This document shows, one piece after another, positions 15,510 to 24,674 of a stretch of DNA of 53,883 nucleotides (positions within the stretch are counted from its first letter, which is position 1; every line of letters begins with the position of its first letter). The stretch lies in the NCBI GenBank assembly GCA_004563715.1, contig SIRX01000075.1, positions 1 through 53,883 of the forward strand. Direction: 5' to 3'. The stretch is from Actinomycetota bacterium. Lineage in GTDB: Bacteria; Actinomycetota; Rubrobacteria; Rubrobacterales; Rubrobacteraceae. Below the pieces are notes generated by a model, which ran no database searches, was not told the DNA's origin, and saw only the letters and a program-made list of their open reading frames with translations. Position numbers and translations under genes: made by a program.

Positions 15510-17096
15510 ATGGACGTGGACGACCACCGCACGGAGTCCGGTATCGAGGTCAAGCCGGTCTACAGGCCCGAGGACCTGGGATCGGACTTCGACTACGACG
15601 AGAAGCTCGGGGATCCCGGCCGATACCCGTACACGCGCGGCGTCTATCCCTCGATGTACCGGGGGCGGCCCTGGACCATGCGCCAGTACGCCGGTTTCGG
15701 CACCGCCAAAGAGACCAACGCCCGCTTCAAGTACCTTACCGACGCCGGCCAGACCGGCCTCTCGGTGGCGTTCGATCTCCCCACCCAGATGGGCCGCGAC
15801 TCCGACCACGAGCTCAGCCTCGGCGAGGTCGGCAAGGTAGGCGTCGCCATCGACTCCCTGTTGGACATGCGGGACCTCTTCGAAGGCATACCCCTCAAGG
15901 ACGTCTCGACCTCCATGACCATCAACGCGACCGCCTCTATACTGCTCCTGCTCTACTCCCTGGTCGCCGAGGAGCAGGGCGCGAAGCCGGAGGACATTAC
16001 CGGCACGACCCAAAACGACATCCTCAAAGAGTACCTGGCGCGCGGCACCTACATCTACCCGCCGGGGCCTTCGATGAGGATCACCACCGACGTGTTCGCC
16101 TACTGCGCCAAAGAGCTGCCGCGCTGGAACACCATCTCCATCAGCGGCTACCACATCCGCGAGGCCGGCTCCACGGCGGTGCAGGAGCTGGCCTTTACCC
16201 TATCGAACGCCATAGCCTACGTCGAGGCGGCCCTGGAGGCCGGGCTGGAGGTGGACGAGTTCGCCCCCCGGCTCTCGTTCTTCTTCAACGCCCACAACGA
16301 CCTGTTCCAGGAGGTCGCCAAGTACCGGGCGGCACGCAGGATGTGGGCAAAGGTAACGAAAGAGCGCTTCGGAGCCCGGGACGAGAGGAGCACAAAGCTC
16401 CGGTTCCACACCCAGACCGCCGGCTCCTCGCTCACCGCCCAGCAGGCCGAGAACAACATCGTGCGCACCACGGTGCAGGCGCTCTCCGCCGTTCTGGGCG
16501 GCACCCAGAGCCTGCACACCAACGCCTTCGACGAGGCGCTGGCGCTCCCGACAGAGCGGAGCGCCGGGATCGCGCTGCGCACCCAGCAGATACTGGCCCA
16601 CGAGGCCGGGCTGACGGACACCGCCGACCCGCTGGCCGGCTCCTACTACGTAGAGTCCCTCACCGACGCCGTCGAGGAGGAGGCCTGGGGCTACATCGGG
16701 CGAATAGACGATCTGGGCGGCTCCGTCAAGGCCATAGAAGAGCATTACATGCAGCGGGAGATCGAGGAGGCCGCGTTCCGCTACCAGCGGGAGGTCGAGA
16801 GGGAAGAGCGCGTGATCGTGGGCGTAAACCGTTACGTCAGCGACCCCGACGAGAACCCCGAGATGGACCTGCACGTGGTCGACGAGTCGATCCGCGACCG
16901 CCAGGCCGAACGCCTCGCCGAGCTCAAGGAGAGCCGGGACGCTTCCGCCGTCGAGAAAGCCCTGGCGGACCTCAAGAAGGCCGCCGGAAACAACGACAAC
17001 CTGCTCTACCCGATGAAGGAAGCCCTGGCGGGCTTCGCCACGCTCGGCGAGGTCTCGGACGTTCTCCGGGAGGTCTTCGGCCAGTACCGGCCCTAG
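15510..17096 (+). CDS. mutA: Methylmalonyl-CoA mutase, large (catalytic) subunit
   Basis: This 528-residue subunit is the substrate-binding TIM barrel of the mutase that turns (R)-methylmalonyl-CoA into succinyl-CoA. Key stretches are [45 protein letters not shown] and [15 protein letters not shown]. It stops after the barrel (EVFGQYRP) and lacks the C-terminal cobalamin-binding domain with DxHxxG, as in two-part mutases whose B12 subunit is a separate protein of about 140 residues. No such small subunit is in the window. The start is ATG at 15510 with AGAGGGG upstream; the frame is open back to 15078 only as a shadow of mce. Confidence 0.93.
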   Translation: MDVDDHRTESGIEVKPVYRPEDLGSDFDYDEKLGDPGRYPYTRGVYPSMYRGRPWTMRQYAGFGTAKETNARFKYLTDAGQTGLSVAFDLPTQMGRDSDHELSLGEVGKVGVAIDSLLDMRDLFEGIPLKDVSTSMTINATASILLLLYSLVAEEQGAKPEDITGTTQNDILKEYLARGTYIYPPGPSMRITTDVFAYCAKELPRWNTISISGYHIREAGSTAVQELAFTLSNAIAYVEAALEAGLEVDEFAPRLSFFFNAHNDLFQEVAKYRAARRMWAKVTKERFGARDERSTKLRFHTQTAGSSLTAQQAENNIVRTTVQALSAVLGGTQSLHTNAFDEALALPTERSAGIALRTQQILAHEAGLTDTADPLAGSYYVESLTDAVEEEAWGYIGRIDDLGGSVKAIEEHYMQREIEEAAFRYQREVEREERVIVGVNRYVSDPDENPEMDLHVVDESIRDRQAERLAELKESRDASAVEKALADLKKAAGNNDNLLYPMKEALAGFATLGEVSDVLREVFGQYRP

Positions 17097-17178
17097 ACTT
17101 CGGAACCTGCCGCCTGCTGCTGAAAATCCCGGAAGCGGACCGCGGAGCACTAAAGTCTTCTAGTCCCGGCACCGATAC

Positions 17179-17210
17179 CCGGCGTGGAGGATGGTTGTTC
17201 TCCACGCCGG
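17179..17210. terminator. Strong hairpin between mutA and the subtilase gene
   Basis: CCGGCGTGGAG (17179-17189) and CTCCACGCCGG (17200-17210) form a perfect 11-bp stem with a 10-base loop. No T-run follows, so it is not a classic intrinsic terminator. It ends 24 bases before the subtilase start and may end or stabilise the mutA mRNA or act in the leader of the protease mRNA. Confidence 0.45.
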
Positions 17211-17234
17211 CCGAATACTCAGGAAGTCCGGGAC

Positions 17235-19170
17235 GTGAGCTTGAGAAACTACAAGTATCTGCTGGTTGCGTTGTTGACGGCCGTGTTGGTGGCCGGCTTC
17301 CTGACGGGCTCCGACCGTCGCGTCGAGGCCCAGCAAGCTCCTGGCGCCGAACCGGGGTACGAGCCGGGTGAGATCATCGTCAAGCTGGAAGAGGACGCCT
17401 CCCCGCGAGACCTGGCAGCCCTGAACCGCCGAAACGAAGCCCGAATTAAGGAAGATCTTCCCCTACCAGACGCGAGCGTCGTTGACCTGCCCGCCGGACT
17501 GGGGGTCGAGGAGGCCGTGCGCCGGTACGAGGCTTCCCCGGCTGTCGCCTACGCCGAGCCGAACTTTATCCTCGAACCCGCGAGAACCCCCAACGACCCG
17601 GACTTCGGAAGGCACCAGTACGCCTTGGACAACACCGGGCAGACCGGGGGCCTGCCGGACGCGGATATAGACGCGCCGGAGGCCTGGGAACTGGCGACCG
17701 GCAAACCGGGCGTCGTAGTCGCGGTCATAGATACCGGGGTGCAGATCGGCCACCCGGACCTCGGGAACAATATCTGGAAGAACCCGAAGGAGACCAGAAA
17801 CGGCCGGGACGACGACGGCAACGGCTATGTAGACGACGTAAACGGTTGGAACTTCTACAGGAACACCGGAAACGTCTACGACGGCCCCGACGAGGACGGC
17901 CACGGGACGCACGCCGCGGGCATTATCGCTGCCGAGGGCGACAACGGCCGTGGGGTAGCGGGCGTCAATTGGCGGGCCAGCATCATGCCGCTCAAGTTCC
18001 TCGGTCCCGAAGGCGGGTACACCTCGGACGCCATCAAGGCGATAGAGTACGCCGTGAACAACGGCGCCAGGATAAGCAACAACTCCTGGGGCAACACGTT
18101 CGACAGTCCGCCTCGGTCCCTGTGCGACGCCATAGCGGGAGCCGGAGAGAGAGGACATCTCTTTGTTGCGGCTGCCGGAAACCGGGGTGCGGACAACGAC
18201 AGGAGCCCAGCCCACTACCCGTCTTCCTGCAAAAAAAACCAGCGCCGGCGAGGAGATAACCAACATAATCTCCGTTGCCGCCACCGACCACGAGGACCGG
18301 CTGGCTTCGTTCTCCAACTACGGTAACAACTCCGTACACCTCGGGGCGCCGGGCGTCCGGATCTGGAACACGGTCCCGAACGGCTACGGTTTCAAGAGCG
18401 GGACCTCGATGGCCGCGCCCCACGTGGCCGGGGTGGCGGCCCTGCTCAAAAGTCAGAACCCCAGTTGGGGGGCGGCGCAGATGAAGCGGCAGATCCTTCA
18501 GACCGTAGAGAGAAAGAGCAGCTTGCGGGACCGGACCGTGACCGGCGGCCGGTTGAACGCGGCGCGGGCGCTGGGCCTCAAAGCTACGGACCTCAGCCTC
18601 GCTGCGAGGCCGCAGACTATAACCTACGGCCAGCGTACCGGGATCTCGGGCCGGCTGACCTCCCAGGGAACCGCCGTGGGCGGCAAAAAGGTGCTGCTCT
18701 ACCAGCGTCCGGCCGGGGCGGAGAACTTCAGGAAGGTGGGAGAGACCACCACGGCCTCGGACGGCCGTTTCCGGTTTCCCGGCCGCCAGCCGCAGAAGAA
18801 CAGCAGTTACCGGGTGCGTTTCGAGGGTAACGCCGCCGAACGCCTCCTCTCGTCCAACAGCCCGACGCGCCGGGTAAACGTGAGGGTCGTGGTGTCCCTC
18901 GATACGGCGAAGAAAAACCTCAAGCTCGGTCGCCAGCGGGCGGTCTCCGGCGTGGTGCGTCCGAAGCACGGCGGCGCGGTAACGGTCTCGATAAAGCGCA
19001 ACGGCAGCCTCATCGCCCGGAAGAAGGTCTCCCTGAACCGGCATTCGCGCTACCGCTTCGTGTACAAACCGCGACGGCCGGGCAACTACGCTTTCGTCGC
19101 CACGTACCCCAGGCACGCGGACCATCTCGGCAACCGCAGCCCGCAGAGGAAGTTCAAGGTCGTGCGGTAG
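17235..19170 (+). pseudogene. Secreted subtilase (S8), reading frame broken at an A8 run
   Basis: Two overlapping frames together encode one S8 protease of about 644 residues. Frame 1 (GTG at 17235, with AGGAAG upstream) has a signal peptide (YKYLLVALLTAVLVAGFL, likely cut near VEA-QQ), an inhibitor-like propeptide (GEIIVKLEEDAS), and the catalytic Asp (VIDTGVQIGHPDL) and His (DGHGTHAAG). Frame 2 has SVAATDHEDRLASFSNYG, the catalytic Ser (GTSMAAPHVAG) and two beta-rich C-terminal domains. The switch falls at eight A residues, 18232-18239. With seven A's the frame reads through as SSCKKTSAGEE. So this is a one-base error, a recent mutation, or a slippage site. I place it as frameshifted rather than dead. 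Confidence 0.85.
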
Positions 19171-19171
19171 C

Positions 19172-19186
19172 TTCCGCCCCGCGGAA
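19172..19186. other. Short hairpin after the subtilase gene
   Basis: TTCCGC (19172-19177) and GCGGAA (19181-19186) form a 6-bp stem with a 3-base loop directly after the stop codon. There is no T-run, so termination is uncertain. Confidence 0.3.
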
Positions 19187-19287
19187 AGCCCTCGCCGGGC
19201 GCGGGTAACGCTGTGATAACATCTGCCTGAACCACCGTATACAACATCTACGTCCAGGGTTGCAAGCAGGCAGGGAGGTTGACCGGC

Positions 19288-20541
19288 GTGGACTGGTTTC
19301 GCAGGCGAGGCGGCAGGCAAGAAGACAGCCCGCAAAGCACGACAAACGGAGCAGAGGAGACGAAAACCTCTCCTGAAAGCGCGGAAGATACGGTCTCCGC
19401 CTCGGTGGCCCGCGCGGCGGCCGAGGAGGTAGTCCGGGAGGAACCGGAGAACGAGCCGGCCGACGGGTTCTCCGAGGCCGGTATCCGCGAGGCGCTGCGC
19501 GACGTGCGCGACCCGGAGATCGGGCGGGACTTGATCTCCCTGAACATGGTCCGCTCCGTGGAGATCGAAGGCGCAAGCGTCACGGTCGGCGTGGCGCTCA
19601 CCACCGCCGGGTGCCCGTTGAAGCACCGGATCACCGGCGACATCCAGGACCGCCTGAAGATGATCGAGGGTGTCGAGGAGGTCGAGGTAGACTTCGGCGT
19701 GATGACCGACGAGGACCGGCAGAACCTCCTGACCTCCCTGCACGGCGGACCCTCCGAGCTGGCGCCCGCCTTCCGGGACGAGTCCAGGACGCGCATCATC
19801 GCGGTGGTCTCCGGCAAGGGCGGCGTGGGCAAGAGCACCGTCGCCGTCAACCTGGCGGCGGCCCTCGACCGGGCGGGGCACTCCGTGGAGATAATGGACG
19901 CCGACGTTCACGGCTCCTCCATCCCCGTCATGCTCGGATCGTTGCAGAAGCCGAACGTGGTGGGGGGCGTTATCTTCCCGATAGAGTCCCCGACGGGCCT
20001 GAAGTTCATCTCGATGGGCAACTTCGTGAACGAGGGGCAGGCGATCATCTGGCGCGCCCCGATAGTTAACAAGGCCCTCACCCAGCTCATGCGCGACGTG
20101 TACTGGGACGAGCCGGACTACATTATCGTGGACATGCCGCCCGGAACCGGCGACGTGGCCCTCACGGTGGCGCAGATGATCCCGAAGGCTGAGGCGCTGG
20201 TCGTGACCACCCCGCAGGCCGACGCCGCCCGCGTAGCCGTCAAGGCGGGCAAGATGGCCGTGCAGGCCCACCTGAAGCTGGCTGGCGTGGTGGAGAACAT
20301 GAGCTACGCCGAGTGCCCCGACTGTGGTAAGGAGCTGAAGATCTTCGGCGGCGACGGCGGCGAGCGGGTCTCTGGCGAGCTCGGGTCGCCGGTACTGGGC
20401 CGCATCCCGATCCTGCCGGACGAGAGCGGCGAGCCGGGCCGTTCCCTGTTCGCGGAGGGCAGCGCCCCGGCCCGGGCCTTCGACGAGATCGCGGCGAGCC
20501 TCGTCCGGACAAAGGCCCGCAAGCGCATAAAGGTCCTGTAG
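19288..20541 (+). CDS. mrp: Mrp/ApbC-type Fe-S cluster carrier ATPase
   Basis: This 417-residue protein has an unstructured acidic N-terminus (about 1-65), a MIP18/DUF59 domain (about 67-145, including LRDVRDPEIGRDLISL and TTAGCPLKHRI), and a deviant Walker A P-loop (VSGKGGVGKSTVAVNLA near residue 173). DMPPGTGDVALT and a C-terminal CPDC pair, which likely holds the bridging 4Fe-4S cluster, follow. Family members carry Fe-S clusters to apoproteins in the cytosol. The start is GTG at 19288, 9 bases after GGGAGG; the TTG at 19279 is too close to that site. Confidence 0.93.
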   Translation: MDWFRRRGGRQEDSPQSTTNGAEETKTSPESAEDTVSASVARAAAEEVVREEPENEPADGFSEAGIREALRDVRDPEIGRDLISLNMVRSVEIEGASVTVGVALTTAGCPLKHRITGDIQDRLKMIEGVEEVEVDFGVMTDEDRQNLLTSLHGGPSELAPAFRDESRTRIIAVVSGKGGVGKSTVAVNLAAALDRAGHSVEIMDADVHGSSIPVMLGSLQKPNVVGGVIFPIESPTGLKFISMGNFVNEGQAIIWRAPIVNKALTQLMRDVYWDEPDYIIVDMPPGTGDVALTVAQMIPKAEALVVTTPQADAARVAVKAGKMAVQAHLKLAGVVENMSYAECPDCGKELKIFGGDGGERVSGELGSPVLGRIPILPDESGEPGRSLFAEGSAPARAFDEIAASLVRTKARKRIKVL

Positions 20542-20562
20542 GACCCCGGGCGAGACCCGGCG

Positions 20563-21435
20563 CTACTGGCGGGCCGCTCTGTTTATGAAGCTCTTGATGG
20601 CGAAGGCGTTCACCTCGGTGTACACCTGCGGGTAGCCCTTCGCCCCGCATCCGGCGCCGAAGCTCGTTATGCCGACCTGCCAGTGGGCGCCGCCGGCCCG
20701 GCTGAAGAGGGGACCGCCGCTGTCGCCCCAGCAGACGCCCCTCCCGGGCGCGTAGGTGGCGACCATGATCCGGGGCAGGTAGTCTTTGCCGTACACCGCC
20801 TTACCGCGGCGGTCGGCGACGAGCGGCACCCTGACCTCGCGCATCCGGTCCGGGTAGCTCACCCGGTTGCCGCCCTCGGGCGGTTGCACGGTGGTGTTCC
20901 CCCAACCCGCGACCGTAGCCCGGCGGCCGGGGTTCTCCAGGAAGTCCTGTTTCCTGCCGGACAGGCGGATCGGCTTTACCCCGCTAACCGGTTTGTTCAA
21001 CTTCAAGACCGCCGCGTCGTAGCCGAAGTTCCGGCGGGAGTCGTACCTCGGGTGAACGGAGATCCTGGACACCCGGCGTAGCTGCCCCTGCTGGCTGTTG
21101 AGCTTGGTGCGGCCCACGGCGACCCGCAGGGGGCGCGCCGGCAAGCCTTCTACGCAGTGTGCGGCGGTCAGCACGCTGCTGCGGCCTATCAGGGTGCCGC
21201 CGCAGAACTGCTGCTGGTACGCCGAGCGGCCGTTCCTGGTGTCCAGCAGCGCCACGACGAACGGGTACTTGCCGTTGGGCACCGCCTTGCCGCCCACGAC
21301 CTGTCCCTGAAACTCCGGCTCCTCGTCGGCCCGCGCTGTTTGCGCGGCGTAGAGAACCATTAGCAGGGCCAAGACAATGGCGGCCAGCGCCGCCGTAACG
21401 CCCGGCCACGCGGGCCTTCCAAAGTCGTGTCTCAA
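20563..21435 (-). CDS. Secreted trypsin-fold (S1) serine protease
   Basis: This 290-residue protein has an N-terminal apolar signal segment (VTAALAAIVLALLMVLYAA), then the mature start VVGGKAVPNGKYPF. The catalytic triad is visible as TAAHC (His), YDAAVLKL (Asp) and GVCWGDSGGP (Ser). The residue at the trypsin specificity position, six before the serine, is Gly rather than Asp, so cleavage after Arg/Lys is not expected. The start is TTG at 21435 with GGGGGAG close upstream. It is convergent with mrp and may be exported to the cell surface. Confidence 0.9.
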   Translation of the reverse strand: MRHDFGRPAWPGVTAALAAIVLALLMVLYAAQTARADEEPEFQGQVVGGKAVPNGKYPFVVALLDTRNGRSAYQQQFCGGTLIGRSSVLTAAHCVEGLPARPLRVAVGRTKLNSQQGQLRRVSRISVHPRYDSRRNFGYDAAVLKLNKPVSGVKPIRLSGRKQDFLENPGRRATVAGWGNTTVQPPEGGNRVSYPDRMREVRVPLVADRRGKAVYGKDYLPRIMVATYAPGRGVCWGDSGGPLFSRAGGAHWQVGITSFGAGCGAKGYPQVYTEVNAFAIKSFINRAARQ

Positions 21436-21575
21436 GATCTCCCCCTGGCGCGGATGTTAGGTGGAGGCCGCCACGCCACGACCCTTCGCACGATCGCGAG
21501 TGAATTGTATGCGCCGGAGCCGGTGTCATGCAAACCGGGCATCCACGCCGGCCGCCGTCTTCTGGCTTGCGAAGT

Positions 21576-22025
21576 TTACCGGGACAGACGGATCTGCCCC
21601 GGAAACCCGGCAAAGCGCGCCCGGACGACCTGCACCCCTTCCTGGTTTACGAAATCCGCCCCGCACTCCACACGCCGGCGGGCCTCGTCCTTCTCCAGGA
21701 CGGTGACGGTGCACGTGATGGTATCTCCCGTGTAGACCGGGGCGACGTACTCGAAAGACATCTCGGTGGCGAGAAAGCCGATCATGCCCCCGATATGGGT
21801 CAGCATGCTGCCGGTGAGGAGCCCCGGAATGGTCTTCCGCCCGTAGGGGCTCTCGCGGGCGAAGGACTCGTCTTGATGGTACGGGTTGTAGTCTCCCGTT
21901 ACGCCGCAGAAGAGGGCTACGTCGCCCTCGGTAAAGGTGCGGCTATAGGTGAAGCTCTGCCCGGTGTACGTCTCGTCGAACGCCTTCTTCAGCCGTTTCT
22001 TGAAGCTGGGCGTCGCTTCGCGCAT
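21576..22025 (-). CDS. MaoC-like (R)-specific enoyl-CoA hydratase family protein
   Basis: This 149-residue hot-dog-fold protein has the hydratase-2 motif: GDYNPYHQDESFA (catalytic Asp and His), then GRKTIPGLLTGSMLT. Members hydrate trans-2-enoyl-CoA to (R)-3-hydroxyacyl-CoA. The exact substrate is not clear from sequence. The start is ATG at 22025, 23 bases after the mdh stop on the same strand, so the two probably share an mRNA. Confidence 0.88.
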   Translation of the reverse strand: MREATPSFKKRLKKAFDETYTGQSFTYSRTFTEGDVALFCGVTGDYNPYHQDESFARESPYGRKTIPGLLTGSMLTHIGGMIGFLATEMSFEYVAPVYTGDTITCTVTVLEKDEARRRVECGADFVNQEGVQVVRARFAGFPGQIRLSR

Positions 22026-22048
22026 TGGGCTGTACCGCCGGCCGTTGG

Positions 22049-22975
22049 CTAGCCGTTGAGAACCTCGACCAGCTCCCGGACGGAGTCCGCGCTGTTGTTG
22101 AGGTCGTGCATCTCCGGCTCGGTGAGGTCCAGCTCTATGACCTCCTCGACGCCCGCGGCCCCCAGCTTGACGGGGACGCCGACAAAGAGGTCGTTGAGGC
22201 CGTACTCGCCCTGCAGGTAGGCCGCGCAGGGCAGGATACGCTTCTGGTCGAGCAGTATCGCGTCCACCATCTCCACGACGGCGGCCGAGGGGGCGTAGAA
22301 GGCGCTGGTGCCCATGTGGTCGACGATCTCCGCCCCGCCCTGGCGGGTGCGCTGCACGATCTCCTCGACACGGTCCTCCGGGAGCAGCTCGGTGATGGAG
22401 ACCCCGCCGACGGTGGCCATGCTCGGCAGCGGGACCATCGTGTCGCCGTGGCCGCCGAGGACGAGCGCGAACACGTCACGCACGGAGGCCCCAGCCTCCT
22501 CCGCGATAAAGGTCCGGTAGCGGGCCGTGTCCAGGATGCCTGCCATGCCCACGACCCGTTCACGGGGGAAACCGCTGGTCTCCAGCGTCACGTGGCACAT
22601 GGCGTCGAGCGGGTTGGCGACCACCACGATTATGCTCTCCGGGGAGTGCTCCACCACCTGCTCCGTCACGCTGGAGACGATGTCCTGGTTGGTCTTCAGG
22701 AGGTCGTCGCGGCTCATGCCCGGCTTGCGGGGGCTGCCGCTGGTGATCACGACGATGTCCGAGCCGGCGGTGTCGGCGTAGTCGTTGGTCCCGGTCACCA
22801 CCGCGTCGAAGCCGAGCACGGGGCCGCTCTCCAGGATGTCGAGCGCCTTGCCCTGCGGAAGGCCTTCCACGATGTCCACGAGCACCACGTCGGAGTAGTT
22901 GCGCTCCGCCAGCCTCTGGGCCGTCGTACCCCCCACGTTGCCCGCGCCTACGACCGTAACCTTGCTCTTCGCCAC
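22049..22975 (-). CDS. mdh: Malate dehydrogenase
   Basis: This 308-residue LDH-like malate dehydrogenase has the NAD loop [10 protein letters not shown] (residues 8-17) with an acidic residue at the end of beta-2 (LVDIVEG), which indicates NAD over NADP. Substrate-binding arginines fall in [13 protein letters not shown], and [10 protein letters not shown] carries the catalytic His. It oxidises malate to oxaloacetate in the TCA cycle. The start is GTG at 22975 with GAGGAGG upstream. Divergent from the nitroreductase gene. Confidence 0.95.
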   Translation of the reverse strand: MAKSKVTVVGAGNVGGTTAQRLAERNYSDVVLVDIVEGLPQGKALDILESGPVLGFDAVVTGTNDYADTAGSDIVVITSGSPRKPGMSRDDLLKTNQDIVSSVTEQVVEHSPESIIVVVANPLDAMCHVTLETSGFPRERVVGMAGILDTARYRTFIAEEAGASVRDVFALVLGGHGDTMVPLPSMATVGGVSITELLPEDRVEEIVQRTRQGGAEIVDHMGTSAFYAPSAAVVEMVDAILLDQKRILPCAAYLQGEYGLNDLFVGVPVKLGAAGVEEVIELDLTEPEMHDLNNSADSVRELVEVLNG

Positions 22976-23109
22976 TCGGACCGCCTCCTCTACATATGTG
23001 CGTCTCGTACCCTAGAGAAACATGATAGGTGAATTCTTCCGGCTCTGCCGCGCGCGCCCTGATCTAGAATAGCGCCGGAAGACCGACACCCAGTCAACAA
23101 GGAGGTTTG

Positions 23110-23685
23110 TTGGACGTTCTACGCGCCATCGAGACCCGGCGGAGCATCGGTCGGGTCCGGCAGGACCCGGTGCCCCGGGAAGACATCGAGCTTGTTTTGG
23201 AGAGCGCCGTCCACGCCCCGAACCACAAGATCACCGAGCCGTGGCGCTTCCACGTCTTCGTCGGCCGGGGACGGGGAGAGCTTGCCCGCGCCCGGGCGGA
23301 ACTGGCGCTCCGGATGGCCGAGGCCGAGGGGGAGGAAGAGGATCTCATCCCCGGCCGGGTGAGCCGGGAGCGGAAAAAAGCGTTCCGCTCGCCGTTGGTT
23401 GTGGCGGTGATCTCCCGGGCCGGCCGCGACGAGGTCGAGACGCGGGAGAACTACGCCGCCTGCTGCGCCGCCGTCCAGAACATGCAGCTCGCCGCCCACG
23501 CGCGGGGGCTCGCTTGCATGTGGCGCACCGGCCCGGTCGCCTACCACCCCTTTATGCGCGAGTTCTTCGGGTTGGGCGAGGGTGACGAGATCGTGGCCTA
23601 CCTGTACATAGGCTACCCGGACGTGGATCTGCGTCCCCGCCGGCGGCGCCCGGCAAGGGAGCACACCACCTGGCACGAAGGTTAA
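23110..23685 (+). CDS. Nitroreductase family flavoprotein (YdjA-like)
   Basis: This 191-residue FMN-binding oxidoreductase has the family start (VLRAIETRRSIG), APNHKITEPWRFHVF as in the YdjA group, and a C-terminal FMN-site region (GLACMWRTGPVAYHP). The native substrate of such enzymes is unknown. The start is TTG at 23110, 4 bases after AAGGAGG; a TTG at 23107 is too close to that site. TAGAAT near 23067 is a likely -10. Confidence 0.87.
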   Translation: MDVLRAIETRRSIGRVRQDPVPREDIELVLESAVHAPNHKITEPWRFHVFVGRGRGELARARAELALRMAEAEGEEEDLIPGRVSRERKKAFRSPLVVAVISRAGRDEVETRENYAACCAAVQNMQLAAHARGLACMWRTGPVAYHPFMREFFGLGEGDEIVAYLYIGYPDVDLRPRRRRPAREHTTWHEG

Positions 23686-23740
23686 CGGTTGCCGATGTTA
23701 TCATCTGCGAAACGTACACCGTCCACGAGGAGACGTTTCT

Positions 23741-23821
23741 ATGAGATTCCTGTTGCGCAGACTGCTTATACTCGCCGTGCCGTTTATCTGGCGCAAGATC
23801 CGGCAGCGCCGCCGCAAGTAA
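23741..23821 (+). CDS. Very small basic membrane peptide, 26 aa
   Basis: ATG at 23741 follows GAGGAG at 23727-23732. The product (MRFLLRRLLILAVPFIWRKI, then RQRRRK) has one short apolar stretch flanked by arginines and lysines. It lies between the nitroreductase gene and a convergent hydrolase gene and is too short for most gene finders. No function is assigned; the ribosome site and amphipathic layout are the support. Confidence 0.5.
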   Translation: MRFLLRRLLILAVPFIWRKIRQRRRK

Positions 23822-23825
23822 CCGG

Positions 23826-24632
23826 TTAGCCGGCTATCGGGTCGGCCTTGAACTTGCCGTCCTCGGCGCGGCGGACGTTCACCAGGAAGTCGCTGGGCTC
23901 GTGGTAGAGGATGACGGGCGCGCCGCGCGACTCAGCCTCCTCCAGGACCTCGATGCGGTTTTTCTGGGCGGCCTCCGGGTCGGTGTCCACGCCGCTAATC
24001 AGCTCGGGGTCGAGCCAGATCCTGGCCGGCGCCAGGTCCGCCGTGTACAGCGCGGAGTCCTCGCCCGAGCCGACCCAGACGATCTGGTGCCCCGCCGCGT
24101 GCCCGGCGCGCACCTTGACGCTGACGCCGGCGGTGATCTCCGCGTCCCCCTCTAGCAGCTCGCACCAGCCCTCCTCGACGCCCCGCTCGATAGCCGGGAT
24201 GGCCTCCCTGCGGGCGTTGTCCTCCGGCAGCTCCCGGGCTTCTTCCAGCGCGTCCTTCTGCACGTAGACGGTGGCGTTCGGGAAGCTGGGCGGGTTGAGC
24301 GCCCAGCCCACGTGGTCGGCGTCCAGGTGCGAGAGCACCACGTGGGTTATGTCCTCCGGCGCGTAGCCCGCCGCCTCCAGGCTCTGGGCGAGGCTGTTGT
24401 CGTTGCGGTCGAGCTCGTAGCGGCCTTCCAGGCTCTCCGGCAGCTCGGGGCCGAAGCCCGCGTCCAGCAGTACCCGGTCGTCGCCGGTCTCCACCAGGAC
24501 CGGCCGCATGGCGCCCTTTATCTTCGCGCTACCCGAGCCTCCGAAGAGGTTGCCCGCGTCCGTGGTGAAGGTGCCGTCCTCCAGCACGCGGACTTTTATG
24601 GAACCCAGGTCCAGGGTGTTTTTCGCAGCCAC
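23826..24632 (-). CDS. Metallo-beta-lactamase-fold hydrolase
   Basis: This 268-residue protein has the MBL fold with the motif THVVLSHLDADHVGW near residues 97-111, a later metal histidine region (RAGHAAGHQIVW) and ALYTADLAP. The first motif reads HxDxDH, not the usual HxHxDH, so one zinc ligand is aspartate, as in some lactonase-like groups. The substrate is unknown; AHL lactonases are relatives. The start is GTG at 24632, with GGAGGAA upstream. It probably follows the flavoprotein gene in one operon (42-base gap). Confidence 0.85.
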   Translation of the reverse strand: MAAKNTLDLGSIKVRVLEDGTFTTDAGNLFGGSGSAKIKGAMRPVLVETGDDRVLLDAGFGPELPESLEGRYELDRNDNSLAQSLEAAGYAPEDITHVVLSHLDADHVGWALNPPSFPNATVYVQKDALEEARELPEDNARREAIPAIERGVEEGWCELLEGDAEITAGVSVKVRAGHAAGHQIVWVGSGEDSALYTADLAPARIWLDPELISGVDTDPEAAQKNRIEVLEEAESRGAPVILYHEPSDFLVNVRRAEDGKFKADPIAG

Positions 24633-24674
24633 AGTTCCTCCTCCAAGCTCTGACGGTCCAGGACAGCATACACG

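Noticed and set aside
18034-20271. 745-codon minus-strand ORF
   Set aside because: It runs antisense across the subtilase and mrp genes; no domain is recognisable in it.
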